Shown here: one piece after another, positions 25,717 to 28,922 of the stretch
Layout: each line of letters starts with the position of its first letter
How positions within the stretch are numbered: the stretch's first letter is position 1
Source: an uncultured Collinsella sp.
Lineage (GTDB): Bacteria > Actinomycetota > Coriobacteriia > Coriobacteriales > Coriobacteriaceae
Direction of reading: 5' to 3'
Length of the DNA: 28,922 bases
Assembly (NCBI GenBank): GCA_900547765.1
Contig: URIA01000028.1
Location: 1-28,922, forward strand
Program-made: the position numbers and the translations under genes
The notes under the pieces: model-generated
Told to the model about the DNA's origin: nothing
The model's input: the letters and a program-made list of their open reading frames with translations, nothing else
Databases searched by the model: none

Positions 25717-26910
25717 TTCCTGCTGCGTAATGCAGTGGATATTTCCACCACCGAAGACGACCTGCTCGGACTGAACGCCGACGCACTTGTAGACGCCCTC
25801 GCCCCAGACCTCGTCGTAGATCTTCTGGAGCGTGTCAACGGCAAGCTGATCGTTCTCGTCGCCGTACTGCGGGACGATAACGCCGTGGTTGGTGACCAGG
25901 TAGTTCATGTAGGAGGCGATCAGCGGCTCGTCGGCAACGCGCGGCTCGGCGTTCTCGTCGGCGTCGATGGTGTCGCAGGAAGCCTGGTCCATGAACAGCG
26001 GGTTCACAGGCATGCAGAGCTTGTAGACCTTCATCTTGCGGCCCTTGGCGTCAACGGCGTTGGAGAGGGTCTCGTAGACAGCGTGGCACTGCTCGTAGAA
26101 CGGATACTCGGGATCGTCGGTCCAGATGCAAGCCATGACGCCCGGAGCGATGAACGTAGCGACGTCATCGATGTGGCCGTTGGTCTCCTCGGGGTCGATG
26201 CCCTCCTTGACCCAGATGACCTTCTCGACACCCAGGTAATCCTTGAGGTGCTCGTCCATATAGGCGCGAAGTTCCTCGCTCCAGGGCTCAAACTTCCTCT
26301 TAAACTTGGGCCAGATGGACTCGGGATCCTCTTCCTCCTCCAGAACCGCAGAGCAGGTGCGGCCTGGGGAAAGCAGGCACTGGTCGGTCACGACCACAGT
26401 GCCTTCGCCGTCGACGGTAATGGAACCGCCCTCGAGGATCATGTCATCGGGACGATAGCGACGGCAGCCGGAAAGCTCAGCCATCTTAAGGGCAATCTGT
26501 TCGTCCTTGTCCCACGGGAAATAGAGGCCGTCGACGAGACCGCCGTAGGCGTTGAAGTGCCAGTGGTTGGCGCGCTTATCGCCCTTGCCGTTGATAACAA
26601 AAGTGGCAGCGGTGTCGCGGAACCAAGCGTCGTCGGTGGTCATCTCGATAACGGTGACGTTCTCGTCTTCCTCAAAGGCGGCCTTGCAGTTGGCGTAGTC
26701 GGCCTGGTTGGCGCACATGGTGACCGGGGTGAACTCGGCGATGGCGCGAGCGATGGCGGCATACTGCTTCTGAGCCGGCTTGGCACCATGGGCCCAGGTA
26801 TCGGTGCGATGGGGCCAGCCCATCCACACGCGATCCTGTGGGGCGAACTCAGCAGGCATAAAAAAGCCATCGGCCTTAGGGGTGGACTCGGACTCGGTGA
26901 TCGTACGCAT
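25705..26910 (-). CDS. aguA: Agmatine deiminase
   Basis: Hydrolyses agmatine to N-carbamoylputrescine and ammonia. 401 aa of the guanidino-group-modifying (porphyromonas-type PAD) superfamily. Seen: MGWPHRTDTW near the N terminus, DAWFRDTAATF and LEGGSI for substrate contacts, GHIDD with the catalytic His, and the nucleophile C393 in GGGNIHCITQQ. The ATG at 26910 has GGAGGAA 6 bases upstream; the longer frame to 27144 is unsupported. A putative polyamine-type permease gene lies upstream on the same strand. Putrescine carbamoyltransferase and carbamate kinase are not in the window. The last codons lie in a repeat arm. Confidence 0.95.
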   Translation of the reverse strand: MRTITESESTPKADGFFMPAEFAPQDRVWMGWPHRTDTWAHGAKPAQKQYAAIARAIAEFTPVTMCANQADYANCKAAFEEDENVTVIEMTTDDAWFRDTAATFVINGKGDKRANHWHFNAYGGLVDGLYFPWDKDEQIALKMAELSGCRRYRPDDMILEGGSITVDGEGTVVVTDQCLLSPGRTCSAVLEEEEDPESIWPKFKRKFEPWSEELRAYMDEHLKDYLGVEKVIWVKEGIDPEETNGHIDDVATFIAPGVMACIWTDDPEYPFYEQCHAVYETLSNAVDAKGRKMKVYKLCMPVNPLFMDQASCDTIDADENAEPRVADEPLIASYMNYLVTNHGVIVPQYGDENDQLAVDTLQKIYDEVWGEGVYKCVGVQSEQVVFGGGNIHCITQQEPSA

Positions 26911-27195
26911 AAGATTTCCTCCAAATCGAACGATCGCTTGCTGCGGGCGGGTTACCCTCAGCCTAAAACCAAGAGATGGTAGGCGCCCGTTCCCCGGCAA
27001 AGGTCGGGACGCCTGGCACCGGTTTTCATGGATGTCGCACCGGCAAGCGACGACGTAACCCGGTGCGCGGAGACAAAACGCACGAAGGATACGGAAGAGA
27101 GATTGGGGCGGGCGGTGGTTACCGGAGCAACAGCTCACACCCACCTCAGAGAAAGGTTAGCAAACCTGTTGCTTGGGCACGCCTCCGAAGAGGCT
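26911..27195. other. Gap between permease and agmatine deiminase genes
   Basis: No credible gene. It holds the agmatine deiminase ribosome site and nested short dyads, for example GGCACCGGTT near 27016 facing AACCCGGTGC near 27058, with TGTCGC/GCGACG between them. The dyads look like more repeat debris; function not evident. Confidence 0.4.
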
Positions 27196-27280
27196 AGAGT
27201 GTCCCGAGTCGGGAGCGACAAGCCCGACGAAGCGTACGTTGGCACGCGAGGAAGGTTGGAGCCCCGAATCCGGGTGCTCT
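27196..27280. repeat. Fold-back element abutting permease stop
   Basis: Imperfect arms 27196-27221 and 27256-27280 surround GAAGCGTACGTTGGCACGCGAG. That core closely matches 25637-25659, so both belong to one family. The right arm ends within the permease stop codon (27279-27281). Confidence 0.65.
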
Positions 27281-28709
27281 AGTCCTCCTCGGACTCCTCA
27301 GCAAGGCGCTGAGCAGCCAGCTCGGGAGTAAGACCCTTGTACTCGGTCTCGCGGCCCTTAGCACTGACGACGCGGACAACCTCGCCAATAAGCAAGAGCA
27401 CGATGAAGATGACGATCATCGGGACCTTATCGCCAATCTCATCGACAGAGAACGGAATCAGCGTTGCAACGATAGCCAGAATCAGCTCGATGCAGGGAAT
27501 AGCCAGCATGACCTTCATCATGGCGCCCTTAAACGGGAACGTAAAGATACGCTCACGGTTGGGGTCGTTCTTACGAAGGTTGAGGAATGCCGGGAACATC
27601 GGGATGTAGGTCAGCAGCAGGAAGACAACGGAGGTACCGAAGAGCATCCAGAAGACACCGTTGGAGATGGCGTCGATGGGAACCAGCTGCAGGCACAGCA
27701 CCAGGGAGGCAACGATTGCGTTGACCAGGTTGGCGCCGTTGGGCATGTCGTCATCCGAGATCATCGAGGCGAAGACCTTGGGCATGTTGCCATGCTCGGC
27801 AGCATAGCGAGCAACGGAGTTGACGCCGAAGGACCAGGCAGCCATGTTGGCGAACAGCGTGATCAGGAAGGCGATGCAGATGACCTTAAAGATCATGGAA
27901 TCGCCCACAATAGTCTGGACAGCGTAAATCATGCCGTAGTCGGGATCGATGGAATCGGCCGACACAGCAGCGCCGATGCCAAAGCCAGCGAACAGATAGA
28001 TCACGGCGATGGACAGGCCGCCGACGATGATAGCCTTGGGGATATCGCGAGCGGGATCGGCCATATCGTCGGTCATGGTGCAGATGACCTCGAAGCCCAT
28101 GAAGTTAAAGATGATGATCGACAGGTAGCCAAGCGCGTTGGTGTTGGTGAGCTCGGGCAAGAAGGTGGCAGCGGACATATCGTTCGCAAAGCCGTTCTCT
28201 ATGGCGTACCAGATGCCCAAAGCGCCGACGATAACGGCAACGGCAACCTTGATGATGGCGCCGCCGTTCAGGACCCACTCGGAGTCGGCAGCCTTGGAGC
28301 GACCCATAAGATAGACGATCCACACAAAGGCAAGGTCGATACCAATCTTGGCAATCAGATTGAACTCGACGCCAAAGACCATACCCAAAATGTCAGGGAA
28401 CATGGTGGCCAGCGAGGCAATCCACAGCGGGTAGTTAACCCAGTAGTAGTACGAAATGCGGGCACCCCACTTGTCGCCCAGACCATCGCGTACCCAGTCG
28501 TAAATGCCACCCTCGCCGTCATAGGTAGTGCCGAGCTCGGCAACGACCATGCCATAAGGGAGCAGGAAGGTCAGAATCAGGAAGATCCACCAGAAGAACT
28601 GCTGGTTGCCAATGGCAGCAGCAGGTGCGGCGGCCTCGCAAACGAAGACGACGCAGATGATGGTCGAGATGACCGTCAAGAAGGAAAGCTTTTTCTTTCC
28701 GTCGCTCAT
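27279..28709 (-). CDS. APC-superfamily amino acid/polyamine permease
   Basis: 476-aa inner-membrane transporter with about twelve hydrophobic segments. The N terminus LSFLTVISTIICVVFVCEAA is TM1 and GEGGIYDWVRDGLG the conserved loop after TM2, as in the glutamate/GABA and agmatine antiporter branch of COG0531. FNFMGFEVICTMTDDM matches the TM6 region with its conserved E. The ATG has AAGGAG 8 bases upstream. Its position ahead of agmatine deiminase suggests agmatine uptake or agmatine/putrescine exchange; specificity is inferred only from that. Confidence 0.9.
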   Translation of the reverse strand: MSDGKKKLSFLTVISTIICVVFVCEAAAPAAAIGNQQFFWWIFLILTFLLPYGMVVAELGTTYDGEGGIYDWVRDGLGDKWGARISYYYWVNYPLWIASLATMFPDILGMVFGVEFNLIAKIGIDLAFVWIVYLMGRSKAADSEWVLNGGAIIKVAVAVIVGALGIWYAIENGFANDMSAATFLPELTNTNALGYLSIIIFNFMGFEVICTMTDDMADPARDIPKAIIVGGLSIAVIYLFAGFGIGAAVSADSIDPDYGMIYAVQTIVGDSMIFKVICIAFLITLFANMAAWSFGVNSVARYAAEHGNMPKVFASMISDDDMPNGANLVNAIVASLVLCLQLVPIDAISNGVFWMLFGTSVVFLLLTYIPMFPAFLNLRKNDPNRERIFTFPFKGAMMKVMLAIPCIELILAIVATLIPFSVDEIGDKVPMIVIFIVLLLIGEVVRVVSAKGRETEYKGLTPELAAQRLAEESEED

Positions 28710-28746
28710 GATGAGCTCCTTCGCTCAGTCTTGGACAAATCGAGGT

Positions 28747-28762
28747 CCTTAAGATATTAAGG
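28747..28762. promoter_or_regulatory. Palindrome upstream of permease gene
   Basis: CCTTAAGATATTAAGG, 6-bp perfect arms with a 4-base centre, 38 bp upstream of the permease start. Candidate operator in the leader or promoter; no regulator is known. Confidence 0.35.
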
Positions 28763-28835
28763 CAATTGCCGGGCCTCGGTGAGCGGGCGACAGGAGACGA
28801 GCATCCGCCGCCCGCAAGCGTGCTTCTACGATGAA

Positions 28836-28922
28836 GTTACGCGGTTTTACCAAACCGCGTAACGGCTCGACGCTGCAAACGCCCCTAAGCGGCAATCTGA
28901 CGTTCAATCGTCGGTCGCGTAC
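28836..28922. repeat. Copy 2 of the hairpin repeat, at contig end
   Basis: 28836-28880 is identical to 25370-25414, including the 12-bp-arm hairpin, and CGGCAATCTG recurs shortly after. The sequence stops inside this repeat, which may be why the contig ends here. Confidence 0.85.

Noticed and set aside
25534..26982. 482-codon plus-strand frame opposite agmatine deiminase
   Set aside because: It starts in repeat DNA and mirrors a real gene; no recognisable domain.

Overview
The window is a high-GC, densely coding chromosomal segment that looks like a gut actinobacterium of class Coriobacteriia, most likely Collinsella. This rests on the gene mix (fermentative pyruvate formate-lyase, sucrose PTS, agmatine deiminase, DegV), the codon bias and the style of the intergenic palindromes, not on a marker gene. 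The first 33 bases are a synthetic Illumina Nextera adapter and the right end stops inside a repeat, so this is probably one whole draft contig.

Layout. 89-970 homoserine kinase (+), followed by a large nested palindrome. 1174-2553 is an AT-richer island with an XRE regulator divergent from a one-pass membrane protein carrying tandem Cys4-like repeats. 2786-4133 is a two-gene operon, a DUF3990 (ADP-ribosyltransferase-like) protein followed by an HTH protein overlapping it by 35 bp, behind a near-perfect tandem operator; it reads as a toxin-antitoxin module. 4228-5597 holds EngB and the MTA/SAH nucleosidase. 5676-5810 is a gene remnant in a repeat-rich gap. 6050-7909 holds the PFL-activating enzyme and a DegV protein. 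8186-13803 is a sucrose/fructoside locus: LacI regulator, a GH32-like hydrolase, PTS EIIBC and sucrose-6-phosphate hydrolase, with four matching operator boxes.

14105-16493 is pyruvate formate-lyase encoded as two proteins: a 683-aa catalytic chain that ends before the glycyl-radical domain and an 83-aa protein that is that domain. With the activase at 6050 the window holds the full set needed to make formate and acetyl-CoA from pyruvate. 16960-18837 holds a KdgT-type permease and an SDR dehydrogenase, plausibly a ketodeoxy-sugar pair. 19090-23758 is a translationally coupled MarR plus heterodimeric ABC exporter operon. 24339-25370 is DAHP synthase with a clear sigma-70-type promoter. 25705-28709 holds agmatine deiminase and an APC-family permease, each with its stop codon embedded in or abutting a fold-back repeat of one family.

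The strongest leads are the split pyruvate formate-lyase and the DUF3990/HTH module with its paired operators. The window is also rich in structured intergenic repeats: nested palindromes, fold-back elements and a 240-bp MITE-like element.
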